This document shows positions 35,123 through 44,055 of a stretch of DNA of 64,000 nt, piece by piece. Source of the DNA: Labrys miyagiensis. Its GTDB lineage: Bacteria; Pseudomonadota; Alphaproteobacteria; Rhizobiales; Labraceae. Below the pieces are notes generated by a model. That model saw only the letters and a list, made by a program, of their open reading frames with translations, had not been told where the DNA came from and did no database searches. Within the stretch, counting starts at the first letter, position 1; the number at the start of each line of letters is the position of its first letter. Where the stretch lies: positions 1 through 64,000 of the forward strand of contig NZ_BSPC01000022.1 of assembly GCF_030160835.1 (NCBI RefSeq), given 5' to 3'. Both the position numbers and the translations under genes were made by a program.

Positions 35123-35662
35123 ATGGGCAATATTGACTTTGCGAAGCTTATCACTGCGGCGGCTTCGAGCCCTTTGGGAATATTATCACTCGCTATCTTG
35201 GCCATCTCGCTCATTGCTTTGAAATTTTTCAGTAAATCGGGCGATACGGTAAAGTTTGGTGTCTTCTCGGCGATGTTCCTAGCGGTAATCGGCTTAGGGG
35301 GATCGATATTTTGGCAAAAACCCACGCCTTCACCTATTTCAGCTCCCGCTCCTACTCCCGCTGTTGGGAATACCGATCGAGATTTTCCGCAGGATATTTC
35401 TGGCACCTGGCGTGATGAAGACGGCTTCACATATGTGTTCAAGATAGTGGGTACGACCGTGAGCTATGAGCAATTAAAGGATGGCATTCATGCGGGCTCC
35501 GGAAAAGGCACCATCGACGGCCAAAATCTGCAATATACCTATGTAGACGACCGCACTCATGACACCGGTGCTTGTACCGGGCTTCTTTCGAACGACGGCA
35601 CCAAGATCGACGGCACCTGCGGCAACAACAGCGGCCGATGGGGCTTTAAGGTCACGCGTTGA
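35123..35662 (+). CDS. Hypothetical two-helix membrane protein with secreted beta domain
   Basis: A 179-residue protein that I do not recognise. Residues 15-35 and 45-64 are hydrophobic helices; 66-82 is a Pro/Ala linker (PTPSPISAPAPTPA); 92-178 looks like a small beta domain starting ISGTWRDEDGFTYVF, with two Cys (about 151 and 165) that may form a disulfide. Base composition is clearly more AT-rich than neighbours, which suggests recent acquisition. ATG with GGGGCGGGGC upstream rather than a normal AGGAG. It converges on the PanB-like gene 20 bp away. Confidence 0.6.
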   Translation: MGNIDFAKLITAAASSPLGILSLAILAISLIALKFFSKSGDTVKFGVFSAMFLAVIGLGGSIFWQKPTPSPISAPAPTPAVGNTDRDFPQDISGTWRDEDGFTYVFKIVGTTVSYEQLKDGIHAGSGKGTIDGQNLQYTYVDDRTHDTGACTGLLSNDGTKIDGTCGNNSGRWGFKVTR

Positions 35663-35682
35663 GAGACAGCGTTCAGTGCGTC

Positions 35683-36483
35683 TTATTCTCCTCCGATCTT
35701 CGCCATGAACGCCTTCAGTTCCTCGGGCGGCATGCGCACGATGTGCTTTTCCTCCGGATAGGCATTCGAGTTCACGTCCGCCACGAACTCGGAAAACGCC
35801 GCCACGCGCTCGGCCTGCAGCCGGTCATATTCGGCAGCGAAGTTGCGGTAGACCTTGGAATGCCTCGGCATATGGCTGCGGTTGGTGCCGAGGATGTCCT
35901 CGGCGAAGAGATATTGTGCGTCGCAGCCGGTGCCGGCGCCCATCGAGAGCAGGAACAGCGAGGTCCGCTTGGAAATCGCCTCGGCCACCTCCACCGGAAC
36001 CACCTCGATCTCCGCCCCGAAGGCCCCGGCGGCTTCGAGCTGCTTCACCGCCTCGAACACTTGCAGGGCCGTCTCGGCCGTCTTGCCCACGGCCTTGAAG
36101 CCGCCGGTCCAGGTCTTGCGCGAGGGGATCAGGCCGACATGGCCGATGACCGGAATCGCCTCGTCCGCCATGCGCTTCACCGTGGCGTAGGAGGCGCTGC
36201 AATAGACGGCGTCGGCGCCCGCCTTGTACATGCGGAAGGCCCAGCGCACGAAATCATCGGCAGTGCCGATCTCGAAGAAATTCTCGCCCGGCATCGAGAA
36301 CAGGCTCGGCGCGGCATCGCGGTATTGCGGGTTGAGCAGCAGCTCCGGCGGGATGGAGACGATGTCGACGCCGGCCTTCTCCGCTGCCTCGGCCTCGTCC
36401 AGCGTCATCACGCGGAGCATGGTCAGCTGCTTCTTGCCCTTGATGGCGCGCAGGTCGGCAATCGTGGGTCTCTTGCGGGGCAT
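35683..36483 (-). CDS. PanB-like (ketopantoate hydroxymethyltransferase fold) protein
   Basis: A 266-residue PEP-mutase-fold protein. The C-terminal half matches PanB closely: GHVGLIPSRKTWTGGFKAVGK, IEVVPVEVAEAI (the catalytic Glu), SMGAGTGCDAQYLFAEDILG. The N-terminal half lacks the PanB metal ligands: GDSLG is replaced by a SIPPELL segment, and the KIEGG Glu by CSAS. It is therefore probably not the housekeeping pantothenate enzyme but a relative with another substrate. It follows a desaturase gene by 10 bp, so both are co-transcribed. Confidence 0.75.
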   Translation of the reverse strand: MPRKRPTIADLRAIKGKKQLTMLRVMTLDEAEAAEKAGVDIVSIPPELLLNPQYRDAAPSLFSMPGENFFEIGTADDFVRWAFRMYKAGADAVYCSASYATVKRMADEAIPVIGHVGLIPSRKTWTGGFKAVGKTAETALQVFEAVKQLEAAGAFGAEIEVVPVEVAEAISKRTSLFLLSMGAGTGCDAQYLFAEDILGTNRSHMPRHSKVYRNFAAEYDRLQAERVAAFSEFVADVNSNAYPEEKHIVRMPPEELKAFMAKIGGE

Positions 36484-36493
36484 TCTCTCGTCC

Positions 36494-37591
36494 TCACTCG
36501 GCGGCGGTGGCCGCATTCAGCTCATGGAATTCGGCGCGATAGGGCCGCGCCGTCGGTGGCAGCTCGCGCTTGAGGTAGTACTCTTCCTGGCGCAGCTGCC
36601 GCAGCACGACCGGGAACGCCTCGCGATAGGCATGCCATATCGACGGATTCGGCTCGGGCAGGTCATGCTTGATCAGCTCATGCAACTTTGGCAAGGCGTG
36701 ATAGGGCACCATCGGGAACATGTGGTGCTCCACATGGTAGTTCATGTTCCAGTAGATGAAGCGGCTGATCGGGTTCATGTAGACGGTGCGGCTGTTGAGC
36801 CGGTGATCCGTCACATTGTCGGCGAGGCCGATATGCTGGAGCAGGCCCGTCATCACCATGTGCCAGCAGCCATAGAGGCGCGGCAGGCCGATCAGCATCA
36901 GCGGCAGCCATGACCAGGTGGCCAGCGCCGTGACGATGGCGGCGAAATAGATCGCCATATGCCAGCGCGCCGCCGTTACGGCCTTGTGGCGCTCCGCCTC
37001 GGGGATGAAGCTCTGCTCGTCCGGCGTCAGCGTGCCCAGTGCGTTGCGGCCGAGGGCGATCAGCGAATACCAGACATCGATGATGCCGGCGAAGTTCAGC
37101 ACCAGGCGGATGAGATCCGGCGGGCGCATCACGGCGATCTCGGCGTCGCGGCCGACGATGATGGTGTCGGTATGGTGGCGCGCATGGCTCCAGCGCCAGG
37201 TGACGGGATTGCGCATCAGCATGAAGCTGGCGATCTCATAGATCACGTCGTTCATCCAGCGCGTGCGGAAGGCGGTGCCATGGCCGCATTCGTGCCAGCG
37301 CGAGTCGCTGGAGGAGCCGTAGAGCACGCCATAGACGAAGAAGAAGGGCAAGCACCACCAGCTGCCCCAGAACCAGATGCCGCCGGCAGCGGAGAGGAGG
37401 ATGGCGGCGATCCAGATGATGGTGTCGCGGATAGCAGGCGAGTCCGAGCGCTGCATCAGCTCCTTCATGACCTTTCGGGACACATCCGTATGGTACCACT
37501 CGGCCGAGGCCAACCCCGTCTCGATGGCCCGGCGCATGCTTTCGCCGACCAGACTGTAGTCCCGCTTTTTCTTGATCGTCGCCATGGTCAT
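36494..37591 (-). CDS. Membrane fatty acid desaturase family protein
   Basis: A 365-residue integral-membrane di-iron enzyme. The three histidine boxes are HECGH (about 101-105), HARHH (about 138-142) and HVEHH (about 290-294), with hydrophobic pairs of helices between. The short HxxxH first box and HxxHH second and third boxes suit acyl-lipid desaturases or hydroxylases. The substrate is unknown. First gene of an operon with the PanB-like protein. Two in-frame ATGs (37591, 37585) are possible starts. Confidence 0.88.
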   Translation of the reverse strand: MTMATIKKKRDYSLVGESMRRAIETGLASAEWYHTDVSRKVMKELMQRSDSPAIRDTIIWIAAILLSAAGGIWFWGSWWCLPFFFVYGVLYGSSSDSRWHECGHGTAFRTRWMNDVIYEIASFMLMRNPVTWRWSHARHHTDTIIVGRDAEIAVMRPPDLIRLVLNFAGIIDVWYSLIALGRNALGTLTPDEQSFIPEAERHKAVTAARWHMAIYFAAIVTALATWSWLPLMLIGLPRLYGCWHMVMTGLLQHIGLADNVTDHRLNSRTVYMNPISRFIYWNMNYHVEHHMFPMVPYHALPKLHELIKHDLPEPNPSIWHAYREAFPVVLRQLRQEEYYLKRELPPTARPYRAEFHELNAATAAE

Positions 37592-37637
37592 AACCGCCAG
37601 CCTGTCTTTCCTACGTCAAAATGTCGCCTGAAGCACC

Positions 37638-37722
37638 AAGTTGGATTGGCGGCTTCCAACCGCCTTTCTCGGAAACGAAAGCGTTTGCCAGGAAGAAAGA
37701 TGGCGGTCGGAGACCGCCACTC
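37638..37722. repeat. Family A palindromic element, copy A6
   Basis: Left mini-hairpin GGCGG/CCGCC and right mini-hairpin GGCGGTC/GACCGCC (37702-37718, loop GGA) flank CTCGGAAACG. It lies upstream of the desaturase and directly downstream of the DUF4432 gene (stop at 37742), all on the minus strand. The stem sequence differs from copies A1, A8 and A9 while loop and core are kept. Confidence 0.7.
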
Positions 37723-37741
37723 CGTGTTTGGTCCGCCCTTC

Positions 37742-38923
37742 TCACGATCGTCCCTGCAGCGCGGGAAAGCTCCCCGACGGTTCCGGGAAATCCTCGGCTG
37801 GCTGCTTGGCGATGGCGGAGATCCGGTGCTCCGCGGCTGCGATCTCAGCCGCGCCGTCGAGGATCTGGAAATGCGCCTGGTAGTCGCGGCCCTCGCCATG
37901 CTCCAGCCAGATCATCTCGCGGCGTTCGCGGGCCGCGAGATCGCCCAGGACATGATGGGTTGAGGGCTCGATGCCGAGCACATATTCACCGGCCTGGAAG
38001 TTCTGCCACTGATAGAGGCAGGGCAACTGGTCGCGGCGTGTCACCACCATCAGTCCAAGACCGAGACGGTCATTGACGAGGGCGACCGGCTGCTCGCCCG
38101 CCGCGTCGGCGGCGAGCGTGTGCTGCCAGACCTGTTCGCGGAAGGCGGCCAGTGGGGCAGGGACTGTGTGATAGCCGACGTCCTGCTGGCGATAGGCTTC
38201 GCCGGCATGCGCTGCCCAAGCTACATCCCGGATCGGCGCCAGATAGCGCGAGCCCTGGTCGAGTACGGGATGGCCGATATTGATGTGGTAGAAATACATA
38301 TGCGGCGTGCGGCGGAAGCCCTGATTGACGACGTGGTCGCTGACACGGATCTCGTTGCCGCCAACATCGGCCTCGATGCGGCGCAGGAGATGCAGGTTTT
38401 CGCCGAACACAGCCGATTGCTGCACGATGCCCTCGGCCCAGAGGACGCAGCGATCGCCCGCCCATGTCTCGCCATGGCCGGTGAGGCGGGCTGGGATGGT
38501 GCTGATCCGGCCATGCAGCGAATGGCGGACGCTTCCCTTGCCAGGATAGTTGTAGTTGTCGGCCGGGGTTTCCTGGGGCCCGAGGATATGGTCGAGGCCG
38601 CAGGTCACCAGCAGGCCCGAGAAGGAACGCGCCCAGGCAAGGCCGTTCTCGCCTTCATACTCATGCAGGGCAGGGTGCCTGAAGCCGGTGGGCGAATGCC
38701 AGCCGATCGCCTGCCCCTTGTAGTCGCACTCGGCGATATCGAGGGCGCGATCGACCAGCACGGTGAAGCGCAGGCCCGTGCCAGTGCGGAATTCCAAGAG
38801 GCGGATACCGCGCTCGACACCATCGCCGAGCGTCATCAGACGCACACCCGCGAATTGCGACAGCATGCCGGCACGTTCCGAGATCTCGCGACGGGTGAGG
38901 GTGCGTCCGTAGAGATGCGTCAT
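37742..38923 (-). CDS. DUF4432 aldose 1-epimerase-like protein
   Basis: A 393-residue galactose-mutarotase-fold protein of the DUF4432 group. Segments include RGIRLLEFRTGTGLRFTVLVDRALDIAE, GLLVTCGLDHILGP, HGRIS, MYFYHINIGHPVL and GIEPSTHH. Such proteins interconvert sugar anomers or isomers in catabolic clusters. It follows the ABC ATPase gene by two bases. Start: the ATG at 38923 has GAGG next to it; a TTG two codons earlier is unlikely. Last gene of the sugar operon 43794-37742. Confidence 0.82.
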   Translation of the reverse strand: MTHLYGRTLTRREISERAGMLSQFAGVRLMTLGDGVERGIRLLEFRTGTGLRFTVLVDRALDIAECDYKGQAIGWHSPTGFRHPALHEYEGENGLAWARSFSGLLVTCGLDHILGPQETPADNYNYPGKGSVRHSLHGRISTIPARLTGHGETWAGDRCVLWAEGIVQQSAVFGENLHLLRRIEADVGGNEIRVSDHVVNQGFRRTPHMYFYHINIGHPVLDQGSRYLAPIRDVAWAAHAGEAYRQQDVGYHTVPAPLAAFREQVWQHTLAADAAGEQPVALVNDRLGLGLMVVTRRDQLPCLYQWQNFQAGEYVLGIEPSTHHVLGDLAARERREMIWLEHGEGRDYQAHFQILDGAAEIAAAEHRISAIAKQPAEDFPEPSGSFPALQGRS

Positions 38924-38925
38924 CC

Positions 38926-39708
38926 TCAATACGCCCCAGCGTCCTTGAGCAGCGCCTTCATGTCCACGCCCATGATGATGCCCTCCACGGTGAGGAGGTC
39001 TGTATCGGCCACGGTCTTTTCGGCCACCACCTCGCCGCGGCGCATCACCACGATGCGGTCGCAGACCTCGAAGACATGGTGGATGTTGTGGGTGATGAAC
39101 AGTACGCTGTGGCCGGCATCGCGCATCTCGCGCACGAAGCGCAGCACGCCATGCGTTTCCTCGACGCCGAGATTGTTGGTCGGCTCGTCCAGGATGATCA
39201 CCTTGGCGGCAAACTGCATGGCGCGGGAAATGGCAATCGACTGGCGCTCGCCGCCGGAAAGCGTGCTGACGAGCGCGTCGGCGTCGAGCTTCTTGGAGAT
39301 GCCGACTCGCTTGAGCAGAGCGGTGGCGACCCGGCGCAGCTCCCCGAAATCGATGGGCGCGAACACGCCGAGCCAGCCGAGTTTCACCGGCTCACGGCCG
39401 AGGAAGAGATTGCGCGCGATGCTGAGATCCGGGGCGAGCGAGGTGTCCTGGTGGATCGTCTCGATGCCGAGATTCATGGCATCGCGCGCCGAGCGGATCG
39501 AGGCCTTGTCGCCCCGCACATAGATGGCACCGCCATCGCTGGGATGGACGCCGGAGATCGCCTTGATCAAAGTTGATTTGCCGGCACCGTTGTCGCCGAG
39601 CAGGGCGACCACCTCGCCCTCCCTCAGTGTCAGCGAGGCGCTCTTGAGGGCATGCACGCTGCCGAAGGATTTCTGCACGTTTTCGAGCCGCAGTACTTCT
39701 CCGGCCAT
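38926..39708 (-). CDS. Sugar ABC transporter ATP-binding protein, FrcA type
   Basis: A 260-residue single-domain ATPase. Walker A GDNGAGKST (38-46), signature LSGGERQ (150-156), Walker B VIILDEPTNNLG (170-181) and the His switch in ITHN. Unlike RbsA/XylG it has only one nucleotide-binding domain, as in the fructose/mannose FrcA group. It overlaps the permease gene by one base and powers import through it. Confidence 0.93.
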   Translation of the reverse strand: MAGEVLRLENVQKSFGSVHALKSASLTLREGEVVALLGDNGAGKSTLIKAISGVHPSDGGAIYVRGDKASIRSARDAMNLGIETIHQDTSLAPDLSIARNLFLGREPVKLGWLGVFAPIDFGELRRVATALLKRVGISKKLDADALVSTLSGGERQSIAISRAMQFAAKVIILDEPTNNLGVEETHGVLRFVREMRDAGHSVLFITHNIHHVFEVCDRIVVMRRGEVVAEKTVADTDLLTVEGIIMGVDMKALLKDAGAY

Positions 39709-40712
39709 CAGCGCCTCCCGCCATTCTTCTGGAGCAGGGCGTGCAGGATCACCATCACCAGGATGATGCCGCCAAGGAAGATGTTGTAGGCAAGGCCGGG
39801 CACGCCGATCAGCACGATGCCGTTGCGGATGGCGCGCAGCAGCAGCACACCGGCGACAGTGCCGAGGATGGTGCCGCGCCCGCCGGCCAGCGCCGTGCCG
39901 CCGACCACCACCATGGCGATCGCCTCGAGCTCATAGCCGGGGCCAGCCACGGGCGAGGCCGCGGAAATGCGGAAGGCGCTCGTCATGCCGGCAAGACCCG
40001 CAAGCACCGAAGTGAGGATGAACAGCCAGATCTTCACGGCATCGGCCGGTACGCCGCGCGCTATGGCTGCGTTACGGTTCGAACCGATGGCGCTGATCCA
40101 GTTGCCGAGCTTGGCGTAGTTCAGGAGATAGCCGCATAGCAGGGCGAGACCAATGAACCACCACAGCGAGGTGTAGAGCTTGAAGGGGCCGGCCTGAAAA
40201 TTCCCGGCCAGCAATGTCACGAAAGGTCCGGGCTGATCCCAGGACTTCAGAGGAAAGCCTTGGGTGATGTAGACGGCCGCTCCCCGCAGGATCAGCATCA
40301 TCGAGAGCGTGACGAGGAAGGACGAGACGCCGATCTTGGTGACGATGAGGCCGTTGACGGCCCCGACCACCATGCAGAGCAGCAGGCCGACCAGCAGCGC
40401 CGGCCCGATGCCCATGATGTCCTTCTGCACCATCAGCATGACCATCACCGGCACCAGTGCGAAGACGGCGCCGACCGAGAGGTCGAACTCGCCGGCGGTG
40501 AGCAGCAGCGTCATGCCGAGCGCGATGATGCCGAGCTCGGGCAGGAACGCCATCATGTTGGTGATGTTGAGCGGCGACAGGAAGTCGGCATCGGCCAGAG
40601 CGAAGGCCGCCAGGACCACGATCAGGATGACGAGCGACGCCATCTGGGGCGAGCGGGGAAGGCCGGCCCTGAGGCCCGTCTTCCGGCTGTTCTCTTCGGC
40701 GACTAGGGCCAT
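39708..40712 (-). CDS. Sugar ABC transporter permease, FrcC/RbsC type
   Basis: A 334-residue permease with about nine to ten membrane helices. The family motif LLTAGEFDLSVGAVFALV lies near residue 75, and the C-terminal half contains AMVVVGGTALAGGRGTILGTVAGVLLL. It pairs with the ATPase downstream and the binding protein upstream (57 bp). Confidence 0.93.
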   Translation of the reverse strand: MALVAEENSRKTGLRAGLPRSPQMASLVILIVVLAAFALADADFLSPLNITNMMAFLPELGIIALGMTLLLTAGEFDLSVGAVFALVPVMVMLMVQKDIMGIGPALLVGLLLCMVVGAVNGLIVTKIGVSSFLVTLSMMLILRGAAVYITQGFPLKSWDQPGPFVTLLAGNFQAGPFKLYTSLWWFIGLALLCGYLLNYAKLGNWISAIGSNRNAAIARGVPADAVKIWLFILTSVLAGLAGMTSAFRISAASPVAGPGYELEAIAMVVVGGTALAGGRGTILGTVAGVLLLRAIRNGIVLIGVPGLAYNIFLGGIILVMVILHALLQKNGGRR

Positions 40713-40769
40713 GGTGGTCTCGTTCGCTGCGAAAAGGGGAGTGCCCGGGCTGAACCGGGCGCCGCTGGT

Positions 40770-41714
40770 TCACTTGCCGCTGTAAAGCTTCAGGATCGGA
40801 TCGACGCTGGCGGCGTCATAGAGGCTGAAGGTGTGCACGTCGTAGCCGATCGGCTCGCCCGAAGCCGCGAGGTTGAGGAGCGCGACGGGGATGAAGCCCT
40901 GCGCGGAGGGATATTGCCAGGCAGCGGCGTTGACATAGCCTGATTTCACCGACTCGGCGGTTTCCTTCGAATTGCCCCAGCCGACCACCGGGATCTGGCC
41001 CGCCGAGACGCCGGCGCCGTCGAAGACGCGCTTGATGCTGGCCGCGACGGAGTCGCCGAGGGCGATGATCGCCGGCGGCTTGTTGGCGACCATGTAGTCC
41101 GTCATCTTGGCGATGATGCCGGCGGGATCGGTGCCGCAATCGACCACGTCATATTTGATGCCGAGCGGGTCGAAGACGCTGGCGATGCCTTCCGTCTCGA
41201 GCTGCTGGTAGCTGGCGCCGGGCACCTCCACCGGTAGGAAGACCTTGTCGCCCTGCTTCACCAGCTTCTTGCCGACGAGATATTTCGCCCAGGTGACCCC
41301 GGCCTCCTTGAGATCGGCGCCGACATAGGCCTGGCGGCCGGTGGCAACATCGTCGGTGTTGTAGAAGATGATCGGGATGCCCGCGGCCTTGGCTGCCTTG
41401 ACCTCTTCGGTCCACAGGCCCGGCTGGGCCGAGGTGGTGGCGATGCCGTCGGCCTTGGCGGCGATGGCCGAGTTGAAGGCTTCCTTCTGGGCGGCCATGT
41501 CGCCACCGCTGAAGGAGATCTTGCAGGTCACCTTGAGCTGGTCGCAGGCCTTGGTGGCGCCGGCATTCCAGTCGATCCAGAAGGCGTCGGAGGGGCCGCC
41601 ATGCGACAGCAGGAAGAATGTCTTCTGCTTGTCCTGTGCCAGCGCCTGCGGGGCGGCCAATGTCACCGCCAGCATGGCCGCGGCTGCTGCGACCTTCAGT
41701 CCGAATTTCAGCAT
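40770..41714 (-). CDS. Periplasmic sugar-binding protein
   Basis: A 314-residue type I periplasmic binding protein. A signal peptide (MLKFGLKVAAAAAMLAVTLAAPQALAQ, cleaved after ALA) precedes TFFLLSHGGPSDAFWIDWNAGA. The FrcB-like pattern and cluster suggest a sugar or polyol ligand; which one cannot be read from the sequence. It is the first transporter gene, downstream of the isomerase-like gene. Confidence 0.9.
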   Translation of the reverse strand: MLKFGLKVAAAAAMLAVTLAAPQALAQDKQKTFFLLSHGGPSDAFWIDWNAGATKACDQLKVTCKISFSGGDMAAQKEAFNSAIAAKADGIATTSAQPGLWTEEVKAAKAAGIPIIFYNTDDVATGRQAYVGADLKEAGVTWAKYLVGKKLVKQGDKVFLPVEVPGASYQQLETEGIASVFDPLGIKYDVVDCGTDPAGIIAKMTDYMVANKPPAIIALGDSVAASIKRVFDGAGVSAGQIPVVGWGNSKETAESVKSGYVNAAAWQYPSAQGFIPVALLNLAASGEPIGYDVHTFSLYDAASVDPILKLYSGK

Positions 41715-41751
41715 CGTCCCCTCCCTATGCCTTCATTGAGGCTTGCTCGTT

Positions 41752-42666
41752 TCAGATCCCGTTCTCCCGGAACTTGCCGTCCAGGAATTTCTTCGCCCGC
41801 GGCACGTCGTCCTCGGAGAGGTGCTCGATGATCACGGGAATGTTGGGGTGCTTCTGCGCGAGGCGCTGCAGATAGAGGTCGTAATTGAGCGATCCCAGGC
41901 CCGGCGCGGGCAGCTCGATCTCGCCGACACCGCGGAAGGTGTGGCTTTCGAGCGCGTCCTCGTCGCCGATATCGGCATGTTTCTCGCTCTTGTCGGTACC
42001 CGAGCGCTTCACATCCTTGGCGTGGGCGATCTTGATCTTGTCGCTGAGCGTGTCGAAGACCTGGTTGAGGATCTGGTCCATCCGGTCGATGTTGTGGGTC
42101 TCGAAATAATTGGTCGGGTCCATCAGGAGACCGAGGCCGGGATGGTCGACCTGCGCGAACATCTTCACGGTCTCCTCGACCGAGCCGACGACGTTGTTCA
42201 CATAGGTTTCGAGCAGGAACACCGCGCCGTGGTCATAGGCCGTCTGGGCGAGGTCGGAGATCACCCTGCGGCATTCCTCGAAGCCTCCCTCGGTCTTGTT
42301 CCTGGGGTGGTGCACCCAGTCCGACTCGGTGTTGAAGGTGCCGGTCTCCGAGATCACATAGGGCGAGCCGAAATGGCGCGCATGGCGGATGATCTCCTTG
42401 AGATAACCGACGCGCTTCTCACGTTCGGCCTTCTCGGGGTGAACGATGTTGGTGTAGCCGGAAATGCAGCAGACTGGCAGGTGGTGGTCGCGGAAGGTGT
42501 CGCGCACCTTCCTGGCCTTGTCCTTGGTGATCTGCCCGGCCGAGAGGTCGACATCCTTGAAATGCAGGTCGAGCTGCACGGTGTTGAAGTCGAGCGAGCG
42601 GATCTTCTTCGCCGTCTCCTCCAGGCCATAGTGAAAATAGCCGGTGAAAATGCCTGCCTGCATCAT
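41752..42666 (-). CDS. Sugar phosphate isomerase/epimerase (AP endonuclease 2 fold)
   Basis: A 304-residue TIM barrel of the xylose-isomerase-like family. Metal-binding residues are likely the Glu in LLETYVNN, Asp in LMDPTNYF, His in IAHAKDV and Glu in VIIEHL. Members isomerise or epimerise ketoses, keto-inositols or 3-keto sugars. It lies between the oxidoreductase and the binding protein genes, which suits a pathway where a sugar is oxidised and then isomerised (inference). Two adjacent ATGs are possible starts. Confidence 0.85.
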   Translation of the reverse strand: MMQAGIFTGYFHYGLEETAKKIRSLDFNTVQLDLHFKDVDLSAGQITKDKARKVRDTFRDHHLPVCCISGYTNIVHPEKAEREKRVGYLKEIIRHARHFGSPYVISETGTFNTESDWVHHPRNKTEGGFEECRRVISDLAQTAYDHGAVFLLETYVNNVVGSVEETVKMFAQVDHPGLGLLMDPTNYFETHNIDRMDQILNQVFDTLSDKIKIAHAKDVKRSGTDKSEKHADIGDEDALESHTFRGVGEIELPAPGLGSLNYDLYLQRLAQKHPNIPVIIEHLSEDDVPRAKKFLDGKFRENGI

Positions 42667-42702
42667 GGTCGATTGCCTTCCCGCGTCAGTATTTTTTGAA
42701 CT

Positions 42703-43794
42703 TCAATGGACGGGTATTTCTGAAAGCCGCACGGCGCGGCCGGTGTCGATCGAGCGATAGCCGGCCTCCACCAGCGCCATCGTCTTGACGTTGTCGGCCA
42801 CTGAAAGCGCCGGCGTGGTGCCGGTTTCCACGGCATGCTGGAGCTGTTCCATCACGCCGATGAAGGCATGCGGGAACCACATGGTCTGCCATTCGGGCGT
42901 CACCCATTCGCCGCCCGTGGTCCGGGCCGAGGCATAGCTGAGCGTCGAAGGCGATCCCGTAGGCCAGCCGATCGTGCCCTTGGCCGAACCCTCGGTACCC
43001 TCGACGCGCCAATTGATGTGCTGGTCGTCGCGATAGCCTTCCTGGCGCGGACCGGACCAGACATCCTCGAGCGACAGGGCCAGCACGCCGGAAGGAAATT
43101 TCAGCGTCGAGACGGTGATGCCGTCCTGGTGGTCGAAGCCGGTGCGCGGATCCTTGCGGGTGAGCGTGGTGATCTCGTCGGGATCGCCGAACAGGAAGCG
43201 CAGCACGTCGAGGTGGTGCACGCTCATATTGGCAAGCGTCAGCCGGTCATAATCCTTGAGGAAGGGCTGCCAATGCGGGATGGCATGCATGTCGATCTGG
43301 GCGAAGACGATCTCGCCGAGCTCGCCCGCGTCGAGGATCTGCTTGAGCACGCGCATCGACTGGTCGTAGCGCATGTTCTGGTTGACGGAGAGGATCTTGC
43401 CGGCAGCCTCGGCCTCGTCGCGCAGTTTGATCGCCTCGCCGAGCGAGAGGGCGAGGGGTTTCTGGGCCAGGATCGCCTTGACGTGCGGCTGCCGAAGCGC
43501 ATGACGGATCAGATCGGGCTGCTGGTCGGGCGGAAAGGCGATGTCGACAAGCTCGACCTTCGGGTCCTCGATCAGGGCTCGCGGCGTGTCGTGCACGGTG
43601 GCAATGCCCCAGCGCGCCGCGACTTTTTCGGCATTGGCCTTGGTGCGGGAGGCGATGGCGACGACCGGAAAGCCCGCCTCCTTATAGGCGGCCAGATGGC
43701 ACTCGGCCATGATCATGCCGGCGCCGATACAGCCAATGGCATATCGCTTGGTGCGCACCGGCGCGTCCGGCACGAAACGCAGGGCGTTCGTCAT
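42703..43794 (-). CDS. Gfo/Idh/MocA family oxidoreductase
   Basis: A 363-residue NAD(P)-dependent sugar or polyol dehydrogenase. Rossmann loop GCIGAGMIMAECHLAAYKEAG near residues 20-40; the AQKPLALSL segment holds the conserved Lys-Pro; MSVHHLDVLRFLFGDP supplies the catalytic His. GGAGG precedes the ATG at 43794. First gene of the operon that continues through the isomerase, ABC transporter and DUF4432 gene. Confidence 0.9.
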   Translation of the reverse strand: MTNALRFVPDAPVRTKRYAIGCIGAGMIMAECHLAAYKEAGFPVVAIASRTKANAEKVAARWGIATVHDTPRALIEDPKVELVDIAFPPDQQPDLIRHALRQPHVKAILAQKPLALSLGEAIKLRDEAEAAGKILSVNQNMRYDQSMRVLKQILDAGELGEIVFAQIDMHAIPHWQPFLKDYDRLTLANMSVHHLDVLRFLFGDPDEITTLTRKDPRTGFDHQDGITVSTLKFPSGVLALSLEDVWSGPRQEGYRDDQHINWRVEGTEGSAKGTIGWPTGSPSTLSYASARTTGGEWVTPEWQTMWFPHAFIGVMEQLQHAVETGTTPALSVADNVKTMALVEAGYRSIDTGRAVRLSEIPVH

Positions 43795-43853
43795 CCATCC
43801 TCCCGTCGGGTCTGCTTGCCGCTCTTTTGATGGATATTGATGTTGGAGCCTTT

Positions 43854-43867
43854 TGATGTCAACATCA
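43854..43867. promoter_or_regulatory. Candidate LacI operator upstream of the sugar operon
   Basis: TGATGT-CA-ACATCA is a 14-bp dyad in the 261-bp AT-rich space between the divergent Gfo/Idh and LacI genes, 60 bp upstream of the Gfo/Idh start. A related TTGATGTTGG occurs 15 bp to the left. The size fits LacI-type half-sites, but the central bases are not the usual CG. Confidence 0.4.
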
Positions 43868-44055
43868 TTTAAAATCATTATAAATCATTCTCGATCAGCC
43901 GCTGCTCGCTATCGGGCGAAAGCTGAGAAGAAACAGGCGGATGGCGAGGGAGGAACTGGAAGACCCAAGGGAAAGGAGCTTGCGCGAGAACCGCACTGAC
44001 CCCATCATTTTCAATCAGAATCACAACGAGTGCGGTCGCAGCCAGGCCGTCTGGT

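Noticed and set aside
35683-36483. Calling this gene panB
   Set aside because: The Mg-binding Asp and Glu of ketopantoate hydroxymethyltransferase are missing and no panC is adjacent.
40060-40110. GGTTCGAACC string resembling a tRNA T-arm
   Set aside because: It lies inside the permease gene and no acceptor or anticodon arms can be formed around it.
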